Positions 9,129-18,129 of a stretch of DNA of 64,000 nt are shown here, piece after piece. The stretch lies in NCBI GenBank assembly GCA_963721075.1, contig CAVRHV010000023.1, positions 1-64,000 of the forward strand. The letters are read 5' to 3'. Origin of the DNA: DATFVA01 sp963721075 (GTDB lineage Bacteria; Bacteroidota; Ignavibacteria; Ignavibacteriales; Ignavibacteriaceae). The notes below the pieces were generated by a model. It saw only the letters and a list, made by a program, of their open reading frames with translations. It made no database searches and was not told the origin of the DNA. The position numbers and the translations under genes were made by a program. Numbering within the stretch: position 1 is the first letter of the stretch; each line of letters begins with the position of its first letter.

Positions 9129-9857
9129 ATGAAATATACCCACGTTTCTGTCTCAAAGACCGGACTTCGCCGGTATGAGAACGAAGATTCTTTCGGTGTT
9201 TTTGAACTTGATGAAGGGTTATTAACTGTTTTGTGCGACGGACTTGGAGGAAACCGTGCCGGTGAAGTGGCTTCCAGTCTTACGGTAGAGACTATTTATA
9301 ACTCTTTTATAAGGTCCGATAACAATGATTATCTTGAAAGAATTAAAGAAGCTATTCTGGCTGCCAATAAAATGATAATTAGTCAGTCAAGTTCAACACC
9401 TGCATTTAAGGGCATGGCGACTACGGTCGAGGTTCTTTTTCTTAATGCTAATACTGCTTACTGGGGACATATTGGTGATTCACGGATTTACAAATTCGAT
9501 GAGCAGAAGATTAAGCAGATTACTAAAGATCACTCACTGGTTCAGCGACTCGTTGATGAAGGTTATCTGACTCTAAAAGAAGCTGAAAACCATCCCAACA
9601 GGAACATTATTATGAAAGCGCTGGGTGATACGCCCGATGTTGAGGCTGATCTGAGCAAACTCAAGCTGAATACCCGCAGTGAATTTCGATTTTTTGTATG
9701 TTCCGACGGCGTTACCTGTGTAGTAAATGATGATGAGCTTGAGGAAATTATAGGCCAGGAGGACTTAAATTTTACCGCGGAAAAGCTTTCGAAATTAATA
9801 GAAGACAGGGGAGCCCCGGATAATTATTCATTCGTATTAATTAAAAAGGATGAATGA
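9129..9857 (+). CDS. PP2C-type serine/threonine protein phosphatase
   Basis: A 242-residue metal-dependent phosphatase (PPM/PP2C, Stp1/PrpC-like). Visible motifs: RRYENEDSFG (first metal Asp, residues 13-22), CDGLGGNRAGEVAS (metal DG), MATTVEVLF, WGHIGDSRIY, the ITKDHSLVQ motif, and CSDGVT near the C-terminus with a final APDNYSFVLI. I chose the ATG at 9129, preceded by GGGGAAAG and giving the usual N-terminus, over a TTG at 9072. Its stop overlaps the start of the kinase gene (ATGA at 9854-9857). It presumably reverses phosphorylation by that kinase, as in prpC-prkC pairs. Confidence 0.93.
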   Translation: MKYTHVSVSKTGLRRYENEDSFGVFELDEGLLTVLCDGLGGNRAGEVASSLTVETIYNSFIRSDNNDYLERIKEAILAANKMIISQSSSTPAFKGMATTVEVLFLNANTAYWGHIGDSRIYKFDEQKIKQITKDHSLVQRLVDEGYLTLKEAENHPNRNIIMKALGDTPDVEADLSKLKLNTRSEFRFFVCSDGVTCVVNDDELEEIIGQEDLNFTAEKLSKLIEDRGAPDNYSFVLIKKDE

Positions 9858-11770
9858 TGGTAGGGACTAACATTGAGAATTATAAAATAGTCGAAGTGAT
9901 CGGCGAAGGCGGAATGGGAGTTGTCTACAAAGCAATCGACCTGAAGCTTGAACGTTACGTGGCTATCAAGATTCTCAATACAAGCAAACCTCCTAACCCT
10001 CAGTTCATTGAACGCTTTAAGCGTGAGGCACGTAACCAGGCAAAGCTCAACCATACCAACATAATTCCTGTCTATGGGTTCACCGACGCCGATAATACTC
10101 TGGGGATCGTTATGGAGTATATCGAAGGGGAAACCCTTGAGGATATTATTCGCAGGGAAGGTCGACTCGACCTTAAATTTTCACTTGATGTTATGAGACA
10201 GGTATTAAGCGGTGTCGCATTCGCACATCAGAAGGGCTTCATTCACCGCGATCTCAAACCTTCGAATATTATCATCAGTAATGAAGGTATTGCCAAGATA
10301 ATGGATTTCGGAATATCCAAGTCGATAAATGAGACCAAGGATATTACCAAAGCAGGTACGAAAATCGGTACTATTTTCTATATGAGTCCTGAACAGATCA
10401 GGGGTAAACCACCTACAACACAAAGTGACCTTTATTCGCTGGGCGTTACATTTTACGAAATGCTCTCGGGAAAGACACCTTTCGATTATCCTACGGAATT
10501 TGAGATAATGGAAGCCCATATTAAGAAAATGCCGGCAAGACTATCAACCCATCTACCTGATATTCCACCGGAGATTGACAGGATAATATCAAAAGCTCTC
10601 GAGAAACCAGTTCAAAAAAGATACGTGACAGCGGAGGACTTTCTTGAAGATATAGATAATGTTTTTGAGGATCTGACGACGGTTGAAATTGAAGAACCGA
10701 TAGTTTACCAGAACAAAAGAAAAATACCTCGTCATATTCTCAGAAGATTCGCTTTTAGCAGTCTTATCATCATTATTGGTGCTGTCCTTTTCTATTATTT
10801 TTACAGCAATATTTCAACTCTGCTTAAGGATAAGAATCCTATTGTAAATAACGGTGACGGGGGCGAGGCTACAATGACTTCCAATACCTCCGGCGTTATA
10901 AGGGCAGGATGGACTCCGGTTACGCTTTCAACCGGAACAACCCTGAATTCAATTGATTTCGTTAATTCTGATATAGGATACATCTGCGGATTTAACGGAT
11001 TGATACTTAAGACGATAGATGGCGGAAAAACATGGAAGAAAAGTACATATGACAGTCGTGTTAATTTCTTCGATGTAAATTTTCTTGATGAGAATAACGG
11101 GTTTATCACAGGTGATAATGGTACCATAATTTATACTAATGACGGCGGTAAGAACTGGAAGATACTTAAGATCTATATAAAAGAATCGATTTTTGATATT
11201 TGTTTCCTTAGTGATAAGAGAACCGGGTTTATGGCCGGGAGTCATGGAACAATATTAAAAACACTAAACGGGGGCGCCACCTGGTATCCGGTATACACAC
11301 CAACGCGCGAACTCCTTTACAGTATCGGCTTCAGAGACGACAGAAACGGATTTGCCGTAGGCTGGAACGGCACTATCCTTAAGACAACGAATTCAGGCAG
11401 ATCCTGGAAGGTAATGGATAAGATGACTAATAATTACCTTAGAGATATTAAATTTATTGATGAGAATAACGGGTTTATATCCGGCGGGGGCGGTATTGTA
11501 TTAAGAACAACCGACGGCGGTGAAAGCTGGAATGAAGTTCCTTCCAATACAATGTCGGGTTTATATTCAATTCATTTTGTAGATAATAAGGACGGTCTGA
11601 TTTTAGGAAGCAGAGGAGAAATACTTGTTACCGATGATTCCGGTGCTAACTGGAAGCTTACTCAATCGGGCAACTATGCAACGCTTACAGACGCAGCTGT
11701 CACAAATACTGATAAGATCTTTGTAATAGGTTTCAACGGAACAATGCTCACAACTCAGGCTGTGCAATAA
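9854..11770 (+). CDS. Membrane Ser/Thr protein kinase with extracellular YCF48-type propeller
   Basis: 638 residues. N-terminal Hanks kinase: glycine loop GEGGMG (17-22), catalytic Lys39, HRDLKPSN with Asp133, DFG at 151-153, APE-like SPEQ. A single membrane span follows the basic KRKIPRHILRRF (about residues 295-320), and the C-terminal part outside carries six repeats of the YCF48/Asp-box type (KTIDGGKTWKK, YTNDGGKNWK, KTLNGGATW, KTTNSGRSWK, RTTDGGESW, VTDDSGANWK), probably one propeller. PASTA repeats, common in Firmicutes and actinobacterial kinases, are absent. It is translationally coupled to the PP2C gene. The kinase call is firm; what the propeller senses is unknown. Confidence 0.93.
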   Translation: MMVGTNIENYKIVEVIGEGGMGVVYKAIDLKLERYVAIKILNTSKPPNPQFIERFKREARNQAKLNHTNIIPVYGFTDADNTLGIVMEYIEGETLEDIIRREGRLDLKFSLDVMRQVLSGVAFAHQKGFIHRDLKPSNIIISNEGIAKIMDFGISKSINETKDITKAGTKIGTIFYMSPEQIRGKPPTTQSDLYSLGVTFYEMLSGKTPFDYPTEFEIMEAHIKKMPARLSTHLPDIPPEIDRIISKALEKPVQKRYVTAEDFLEDIDNVFEDLTTVEIEEPIVYQNKRKIPRHILRRFAFSSLIIIIGAVLFYYFYSNISTLLKDKNPIVNNGDGGEATMTSNTSGVIRAGWTPVTLSTGTTLNSIDFVNSDIGYICGFNGLILKTIDGGKTWKKSTYDSRVNFFDVNFLDENNGFITGDNGTIIYTNDGGKNWKILKIYIKESIFDICFLSDKRTGFMAGSHGTILKTLNGGATWYPVYTPTRELLYSIGFRDDRNGFAVGWNGTILKTTNSGRSWKVMDKMTNNYLRDIKFIDENNGFISGGGGIVLRTTDGGESWNEVPSNTMSGLYSIHFVDNKDGLILGSRGEILVTDDSGANWKLTQSGNYATLTDAAVTNTDKIFVIGFNGTMLTTQAVQ

Positions 11771-11861
11771 TTCTTTCCTGAAAAAATCATTTTCCCTTCA
11801 AACTTTAATTTTTTATTCCTTAATTTCTTCTTATAAAAATTTTCTTTTTTATGAGGTTGAA

Positions 11862-13124
11862 GTGGATAAATTTGTAATTAAAGGAGGTCGGAAATTAAAG
11901 GGTACTGTTGAAGTGAGCGGAGCTAAAAATGCTTCGCTGGCATTAATGCCGGCCTGCCTGTTAACAGGCGGATTGTCAGTTCTTACCAATACCCCGGAAT
12001 TGAATGATGTCTACACCATGACGAAATTATTATCTTTTCTCGGCGCAGAGACATCATTTGAAAAGCATACCCTTAAGATTAATACGGGCAATATAACATC
12101 TTTCGAAGCCCCTTACGAGCATGTGAAAAAGATGCGCGCTTCTGTATATGTTCTTGGACCTCTGTTGACGCGTTATGGTAACGCAAAAGTTTCGCTGCCG
12201 GGAGGATGCGCCTGGGGACCGCGACCCATAAACCTGCATCTTGAAGCTCTCGAAAAAATGGGAGCAGAAATTGAACTCGATTCGGGGTATATAATTGCCA
12301 AATCCAGACGACTGCATGGGGCTAAAATAAATTTTGATATCTCATCTGTCGGTGCAACCGGCAATACTCTTATGGCAGCATCGCTTGCAAAAGGAACAAC
12401 AATAATAAACAATGCTGCAATGGAGCCTGAGATAACCAGCCTTGCCGAGTTTCTAATCAAGATGGGTGCGAAGATAAACGGAACAGGAACATCAACTCTG
12501 GAAATAGAAGGTGTAGACGAGTTGTTACCGGTTGAGGCAGAAACCATTCCCGATAGAATTGAAGCAGGTACGCTTCTAACCGCTGGTGCTATCACAGGGG
12601 GTGCGATTACTCTGAAGAAGATTCAGGCAAAATACCTGAGCGCTGTTATCTCAAAGCTGGAAGACAGCGGATGTACTATTAAATCTGATGATAATTCTGT
12701 TTCCTTAAAAGCTACCCATGAAATTGAGCCCGTTAATGTATCTACTTCAATTTTTCCCGGGTACCCAACCGATATGCAGGCCCAGTGGATCGCTTATATG
12801 ACATTATCTTCCGGTGTTGCTACTGTTACCGATACGATTTATCTCGACAGGTTTAAGCATGTGCCTGAACTTGTAAGGCTGGGGGCGGATATTGCGGTAA
12901 GTGAAAACAGTGCAGTTGTTAAAGGGGTCGATAATCTCGTTGGTGCAAAGGTAATGTCAACCGATCTAAGAGCCAGTGCTTCTCTGGTGCTGGCAGGACT
13001 GGCAGCCAAAGGGACAACCGAGGTTCTCCGTGTGTATCATCTTGACCGGGGATATCAGAGGATAGAAGAGAAATTGAAAGAATTGGGTGCGGATATTGAA
13101 AGAGTTCAGGGAGCTGAGTATTAA
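11862..13124 (+). CDS. murA: UDP-N-acetylglucosamine 1-carboxyvinyltransferase
   Basis: The first committed step of peptidoglycan synthesis: transfer of enolpyruvate from PEP to UDP-GlcNAc in the cytoplasm. The 420-residue length is right for the family. Visible are the N-terminal KGGRKLKGTVEVSGAKNA motif, the active-site loop LPGGCAWGPRP with Cys116 (the fosfomycin-target cysteine is present), and TDMQAQWIAYM and RVYHLDRGY near the C-terminus. It starts with GTG at 11862, supported by GAGGTTGAA just upstream. The next gene may start inside its 3' end. Confidence 0.96.
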   Translation: MDKFVIKGGRKLKGTVEVSGAKNASLALMPACLLTGGLSVLTNTPELNDVYTMTKLLSFLGAETSFEKHTLKINTGNITSFEAPYEHVKKMRASVYVLGPLLTRYGNAKVSLPGGCAWGPRPINLHLEALEKMGAEIELDSGYIIAKSRRLHGAKINFDISSVGATGNTLMAASLAKGTTIINNAAMEPEITSLAEFLIKMGAKINGTGTSTLEIEGVDELLPVEAETIPDRIEAGTLLTAGAITGGAITLKKIQAKYLSAVISKLEDSGCTIKSDDNSVSLKATHEIEPVNVSTSIFPGYPTDMQAQWIAYMTLSSGVATVTDTIYLDRFKHVPELVRLGADIAVSENSAVVKGVDNLVGAKVMSTDLRASASLVLAGLAAKGTTEVLRVYHLDRGYQRIEEKLKELGADIERVQGAEY

Positions 13125-15342
13125 ACATTTATCGGTAAAAAGTATTTTAGGGTGGCGAAATTATCTGCTGGTTTATCTGATAATTTTAATACTCTTCAAC
13201 TTTCTTCTCCTTGAATTTCCACTGACTAATGTATTCGGCTTTGAGTTTTCTGCACTTAATGCTTTTCTGTTGACTATATTATCGGGTATCTTCACACTTT
13301 CTGTTCTTACAAGTGAGAATGATTATAAATTATTTCTGAAGAAAGACCTCCCGCCTTTTATTCTTTTCCTGATTATTCCTATGGTCGTTTCGATTACTCA
13401 TGATCTTCTTACAATAAATTGTTCTGTATGGGACGGACTCCTTTTTTATACATTTATTACCCTTCCGTCTGTTATAGTTGGAGCTGCCCTGGCAGTAATA
13501 TCAGTAATTATATCGCCAAGGTTCAGGTACCTCCTTTTTATTATAATATTCCTGGGCGTGCTGGCTATTACATTTTTCGAGTTTTATTATAATCCGCAGA
13601 TTTATTTTTACAATCCGGTTTATGCTTATTACCCGGGCACTATCTATGATGAAGCAGTAGAAGTCAATCTTCAACTGATGATATACCGTTCTCTTAACTT
13701 ACTCTTCTTTGGTGCTATATTTTTTATCGGCTCATATGTCTTATACAGAAGTTCCGTTATATCGAAAAAGCTTGTTATATATATTACTGTGCTGATAGCG
13801 GCTCTGTTTCTTTATCTCTCACCTGATTTAGGGTTCTCGACAACTCAGAAAAAACTGAAGAGCGTACTGGGTGACCTCGTGAGGACTGAACATTTCGATA
13901 TTTATTTTTCTCCGGGTATAGGCACTGATGAAAAAAAGATTATAACTCTTAATCATGAATACTATTATAAACAGCTTTCGGGTTTTTATCATACTTATCC
14001 CAAAGAGAAATATGTCTCCTTTATTTTTAGAGACGATGAACAGAAAAAGAAGTACTTTGGTTCGGAAAACGCTGATGTAGCAAAACCCTGGCTTAGAGAA
14101 GTCTTTACTATAGCTGAAAATTATAATAGTTCTTTAAGACATGAAATTGCTCATTGCTTTGCAGGTGAGTTCGGATGGGGCTTATTCGATGTTGCCGATA
14201 ACTTTAATCCGGCTTTAATAGAAGGTGCAGCAGTTGCGGGGGCTCCTGAATATGACCTGAACAATGTTCATTATATGGCTTCTCTTGCTTACCACAATGG
14301 GTTCAGGATAGAGCTTAAAAACCTGTTTAAGGGTCTGAATTTTTTTGGACAGACATCAGGACTCTCATATATATACGCAGGATCATTCTCCCTCTACCTT
14401 ATTAATAAATACGGCATCGAAAAGTTTAAACGACTTTATTCTGATATCGATTTCCAAAAAATTTATGGAAGGGATATCAGCGGCCTGAGTGATGAATATT
14501 TCAGTTTTATATCAAAGGAATACAATGCCGGAAATAAAAATGAAGCCGAATATTATTTTGGCAGAAAGCCGATTATTTATAAAGTATGTCCAAGGTATGT
14601 TGCCGACAGGCTGAGGGATGCCTGGCAATACTATACTGAGCAGAATTATAAATCAGCGCTTGATATTTTTACTGAGATACTTACACTAACTAATAATTAT
14701 TCAGCGTTAACCGGATATGCTAATTCACTGTTCAAGACAGGAAATAAGGCAGATGCTGTAGCTTTCCTTAAAAATAAGATAGGCAGCTTCAAAAATACCG
14801 CATATTACTATAACATAGAGTTTCGTCTGGCCGATTTTTGTGCGCAGGTTCAGGATACTATATGTTCAGACTCGCTTTATAATAAATTAGTTGAACAAAA
14901 TCCCAACCGTACCTTATATTACCTTTCACATTTCCGCAGGAATCTTCTACAATCGGATTCTCTTATCATTCCGTATCTTGAAGGCAGCGATGTAGATAAG
15001 TACCTCATAGTAACCGGGATGAATAAGGATTCATACGATTACTTCAGCCTCCCGGTTTTAATCGACCTCGCAGGAGCGCTTGGAGAGAACTATAATCTGT
15101 TTCTGGGTCTTTTTGATAAAACAATTATGGTCGACAACTATCCCGAAAGTTTTGCGGTATACAGACTGTCGGTTTACCTGCTTGCGCATCTTGATTTCAG
15201 CAGAGCCAGGAAAATGGCCGCCCTCTCTATGCGGTATAATAACGATAAAAATTTTAACTTTATACTCCGGGAAAATTTTAATAAAGCCGACTGGCTTTAT
15301 GTGAACGGAAACAGGATTTTATCATCAACAAACTTTAAGTGA
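13087..15342 (+). CDS. Polytopic membrane protein with gluzincin-type metallopeptidase domain
   Basis: 751 residues, no family name recognised. The N-terminal 250 residues hold about seven membrane spans. A soluble domain follows with a zinc motif HEIAH (residues 352-356) and a Glu at 379 in LIEGAAVAG, the HExxH...E pattern of gluzincin (clan MA) peptidases. The C-terminal third (about 500-740) is helical and looks like TPR-type repeats (AWQYYTEQNYKSALDIFTEILTLTNNYSALTGYANSLFKTG). The listed GTG at 13087 lies inside murA; no ATG with a ribosome site is available near, so the true start may be an in-frame non-ATG codon between 13087 and 13150. It may process envelope proteins, but substrate and role are unknown. 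Confidence 0.7.
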   Translation: MRILKEFRELSIKHLSVKSILGWRNYLLVYLIILILFNFLLLEFPLTNVFGFEFSALNAFLLTILSGIFTLSVLTSENDYKLFLKKDLPPFILFLIIPMVVSITHDLLTINCSVWDGLLFYTFITLPSVIVGAALAVISVIISPRFRYLLFIIIFLGVLAITFFEFYYNPQIYFYNPVYAYYPGTIYDEAVEVNLQLMIYRSLNLLFFGAIFFIGSYVLYRSSVISKKLVIYITVLIAALFLYLSPDLGFSTTQKKLKSVLGDLVRTEHFDIYFSPGIGTDEKKIITLNHEYYYKQLSGFYHTYPKEKYVSFIFRDDEQKKKYFGSENADVAKPWLREVFTIAENYNSSLRHEIAHCFAGEFGWGLFDVADNFNPALIEGAAVAGAPEYDLNNVHYMASLAYHNGFRIELKNLFKGLNFFGQTSGLSYIYAGSFSLYLINKYGIEKFKRLYSDIDFQKIYGRDISGLSDEYFSFISKEYNAGNKNEAEYYFGRKPIIYKVCPRYVADRLRDAWQYYTEQNYKSALDIFTEILTLTNNYSALTGYANSLFKTGNKADAVAFLKNKIGSFKNTAYYYNIEFRLADFCAQVQDTICSDSLYNKLVEQNPNRTLYYLSHFRRNLLQSDSLIIPYLEGSDVDKYLIVTGMNKDSYDYFSLPVLIDLAGALGENYNLFLGLFDKTIMVDNYPESFAVYRLSVYLLAHLDFSRARKMAALSMRYNNDKNFNFILRENFNKADWLYVNGNRILSSTNFK

Positions 15343-15347
15343 GGTTT

Positions 15348-16466
15348 ATGGACCAGGAAAAAAATGTGACCAAACACATGAAAGCTGCTGCGTATTTCCT
15401 TGGTTTCATTTCGTTTGTTCTTTTTGTCTATATCCTGATGGCCCTAAAGGAAATACTTGTTCCGGTTACCATCGCTATTTTCCTTACTTATCTGCTCCAT
15501 CCTCTTATGGATTATATGAAGAGGAAAGGTGTTCCTAAATGGATGTCCCTTTTACTCATACTGCTGTTTGTAGCAATTATTGGATACCTTACAGGCCTTC
15601 TCCTGATCTCAGCTGTGGGAGATGTTCAGGATAAATGGCAGACGTATTATAATAATATTTCAGCTTTTATGACGCAGATACTTAAGCCTTTTGACCTGAC
15701 TCTGAGGGAGTTTGCTTCCTGGTTTAAGATAGACATAACGCGTATCGATGTATCTACTGTGTTTGAGAGGCTGATTGAAGCCGGAATAATTCCGAATATG
15801 ATAAATTCGATTTCTTCAATGCTGGGAGACTTCTTTATTTCCCTTATTTTCTGGGTATTTATGATGCTGGGAAAAAGAAAATTTGAAGAAAGATTAACCG
15901 TTGCATTCGCGGAAAAAAGCAAGATGGTGAAAGAGAATCTTCTGAATATTAATGTTCAGCTTCAATCGTATTTGATAATAAAAACAATTCTAAGTCTGAT
16001 TGTGGGAATAATAGTTACGCTGATTTTAATTATTTTTAATGTGGATTTTGCTCTTTTATGGGGACTGCTGACATTTGTCTTTAATTTTATTCCAAATATC
16101 GGAGCACTTATTGCTACGATAGGACCTATTATTATTGCTCTTCTTCAGTACGGGCTCGGACTAACAGTGATTTCACTTGCTGTCTTACTTTTCCTCGTTC
16201 ACAATGTGATTGGAAACCTGATTGAGCCGCATTACCTGGGCCGGCATATGGATCTAAGTCCGGTTTTTGTCCTTTTTTCCCTTATTTTCTGGGGCTGGAT
16301 ATGGGGTATTGTAGGAATGTTCCTTGCTGTGCCTATTGCCGCAGCTATGAAAATTATGTTCAGTTACATTGAACCTTTGAAGCCTATTGCTATATTGATG
16401 GGGAGTAAAGCGCAAAATGGAAATTCAGTAATCATCGAACCTAAGAATATTAATGACGAGCAATAA
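15348..16466 (+). CDS. AI-2E family (PerM/TqsA-type) membrane transporter
   Basis: About 372 residues with paired N-terminal spans, a long amphipathic region (about 80-150), and C-terminal spans containing the family signature FVFNFIPNIGALIATIGPIIIALLQ and the NLIEPHYLGRHMDLSPVFVLFSLIFWGWIWG block. The AI-2E family includes exporters of autoinducer-2 and Na+/H+ antiporters; which applies cannot be told from sequence. I chose the ATG at 15348; a GTG at 15339 overlapping the previous stop would add three residues. It overlaps the following gene by 14 bases. Confidence 0.9.
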   Translation: MDQEKNVTKHMKAAAYFLGFISFVLFVYILMALKEILVPVTIAIFLTYLLHPLMDYMKRKGVPKWMSLLLILLFVAIIGYLTGLLLISAVGDVQDKWQTYYNNISAFMTQILKPFDLTLREFASWFKIDITRIDVSTVFERLIEAGIIPNMINSISSMLGDFFISLIFWVFMMLGKRKFEERLTVAFAEKSKMVKENLLNINVQLQSYLIIKTILSLIVGIIVTLILIIFNVDFALLWGLLTFVFNFIPNIGALIATIGPIIIALLQYGLGLTVISLAVLLFLVHNVIGNLIEPHYLGRHMDLSPVFVLFSLIFWGWIWGIVGMFLAVPIAAAMKIMFSYIEPLKPIAILMGSKAQNGNSVIIEPKNINDEQ

Positions 16467-17889
16467 AAAGTTAATCAGTAATATAGCAGACTTTGAATCA
16501 GAGCTTAAAAGATATCCGTTTATTAAAATAGCCACGGAGACAGCAGAAGAACTGGGGAGTGATGTTTTTATTGTCGGCGGCTTCGTCCGTGATTTAATTC
16601 TTAAAAGGGAGAGAGATGAAATAGATTTCCTGGTAGTCGGCGACGGTGAATCGTATGCCAGGGCTTATGCAGAAAAACTTGGAATCAAAAAGGTTGATAT
16701 ATTCAGAAATTTTGGTACCGCACATTTCAGGTACGGTGATTTTAATCTTGAGTTCGTTGGAGCCAGGAGAGAGTCATATCGAAAAGAAAGCCGGAAGCCG
16801 CAGGTAACTGCAGGGACTTTCGAGGAGGATATCCTTCGCCGCGATTTTACAATCAATACACTGGCCGTTTCGGTAAGTAAAAAAGATTTTGGAACTCTTG
16901 TTGATAAGTTTAATGGACTTGATGATATTAAAAAGAAAATCATCCGCACTCCGACTGACCCCCTCATTACATTTGACGATGATCCTTTGAGAATAATGCG
17001 CGCATTTCGTTTTGCTTCACAGCTCAAATTCAAAGTTGATGATAAAGTAATGGAGGCAGCCCGGGAGATGCGGGAAAGACTCAGAATAGTTTCACAGGAA
17101 CGGATTTCTGATGAATTCCTAAAAATAATGGCATCCTCAAAACCTTCCGTGGGACTTAAACTATTATATAATTCCGGAGTGCTTGATGTAATATTCGCTG
17201 AAGCAGCGAAACTGGGTGGAGTGGAACAAAGGAAGGATTATCATCATAAGGATGTTTTTCTACATACCTGCGAGGTGGTTGATAATATTTCTAAGGTGAC
17301 TGACAATGTATGGCTCCGTTTTGCGGCACTGGTTCATGACATAGCTAAACCTCCGACAAAAAGGTTCGTAGAAGGAACAGGGTGGACATTTCACGGGCAT
17401 GAAGAACTCGGTGCGAGAATGATGAAATCAATCTTTAAGAAACTTAAACTTCCTTTTTCTAAACTGGAATATGTTGAAAAGCTTGTAAGGCTTCATCTCA
17501 GGCCTATTGCCCTGGCAAAAGATGATGTAACAGACTCAGCGATAAGGAGGCTGATAGTGGCTGCAGGGGAAGACCTTGAAGATTTGATTACACTGTGCCG
17601 CGCAGATATTACAAGCAAGAACAGGGATAAAGTAGACAGGTATCTGGAAAACTATGAAAGGGTAATGAAGAAAGTATGGGAGGTTGAAGAAAAGGACAAA
17701 TTAAGAGCCTTTCAGTCACCGGTACGCGGTGATACAATAATGGAAGTATGTAATCTTAAACCATCAAAAAGAGTGGGGGAAATAAAACAGGCAATCGAAG
17801 ATGCAATACTTGACGGAGAGATCGGAAATAACTATGAGGAAGCCTACGCTTATCTGCTTAAACTAAAGGAAAAATTAACAAAATCTTAA
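16453..17889 (+). CDS. tRNA nucleotidyltransferase / poly(A) polymerase family protein with HD domain
   Basis: A 478-residue class II nucleotidyltransferase. The N-terminal head has GGFVRDLILKR and the catalytic carboxylates in DEIDFLVVGDG, then the RRDFTINTLAV motif and DDPLRIMRAFRFASQL (RNA-binding neck). An HD phosphohydrolase domain follows: HTCEVVDNI, ALVHDIAKPPT and FHGHEELGA. It adds or repairs the 3' CCA of tRNAs; the tRNA-Leu in this window lacks an encoded CCA and would need it. Some bacteria split A- and CC-adding activities between paralogues, so full CCA activity is not certain. It overlaps the preceding gene by 14 bases. Confidence 0.92.
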   Translation: MTSNKKLISNIADFESELKRYPFIKIATETAEELGSDVFIVGGFVRDLILKRERDEIDFLVVGDGESYARAYAEKLGIKKVDIFRNFGTAHFRYGDFNLEFVGARRESYRKESRKPQVTAGTFEEDILRRDFTINTLAVSVSKKDFGTLVDKFNGLDDIKKKIIRTPTDPLITFDDDPLRIMRAFRFASQLKFKVDDKVMEAAREMRERLRIVSQERISDEFLKIMASSKPSVGLKLLYNSGVLDVIFAEAAKLGGVEQRKDYHHKDVFLHTCEVVDNISKVTDNVWLRFAALVHDIAKPPTKRFVEGTGWTFHGHEELGARMMKSIFKKLKLPFSKLEYVEKLVRLHLRPIALAKDDVTDSAIRRLIVAAGEDLEDLITLCRADITSKNRDKVDRYLENYERVMKKVWEVEEKDKLRAFQSPVRGDTIMEVCNLKPSKRVGEIKQAIEDAILDGEIGNNYEEAYAYLLKLKEKLTKS

Positions 17890-18129
17890 TGAGTTTACCG
17901 TTTATCATCAATTCCGGGTGTTTGCTTTTACCGCTCCTGTAATTATTAAGCCGTTTATACTTAAAATTTTATATGATGCCTTATATAATCTATTTTTGTA
18001 AGGAATTCTTAAGGTATTCAGTACAACTGAAGAAATTCACAGTGTTTAGATAGTAACTTAATGAACCTATTCAATGTCTAAAGTACAATTAAAATCTGAT
18101 TCTGTTAAACAATTTGTCGGAGAAAACTA

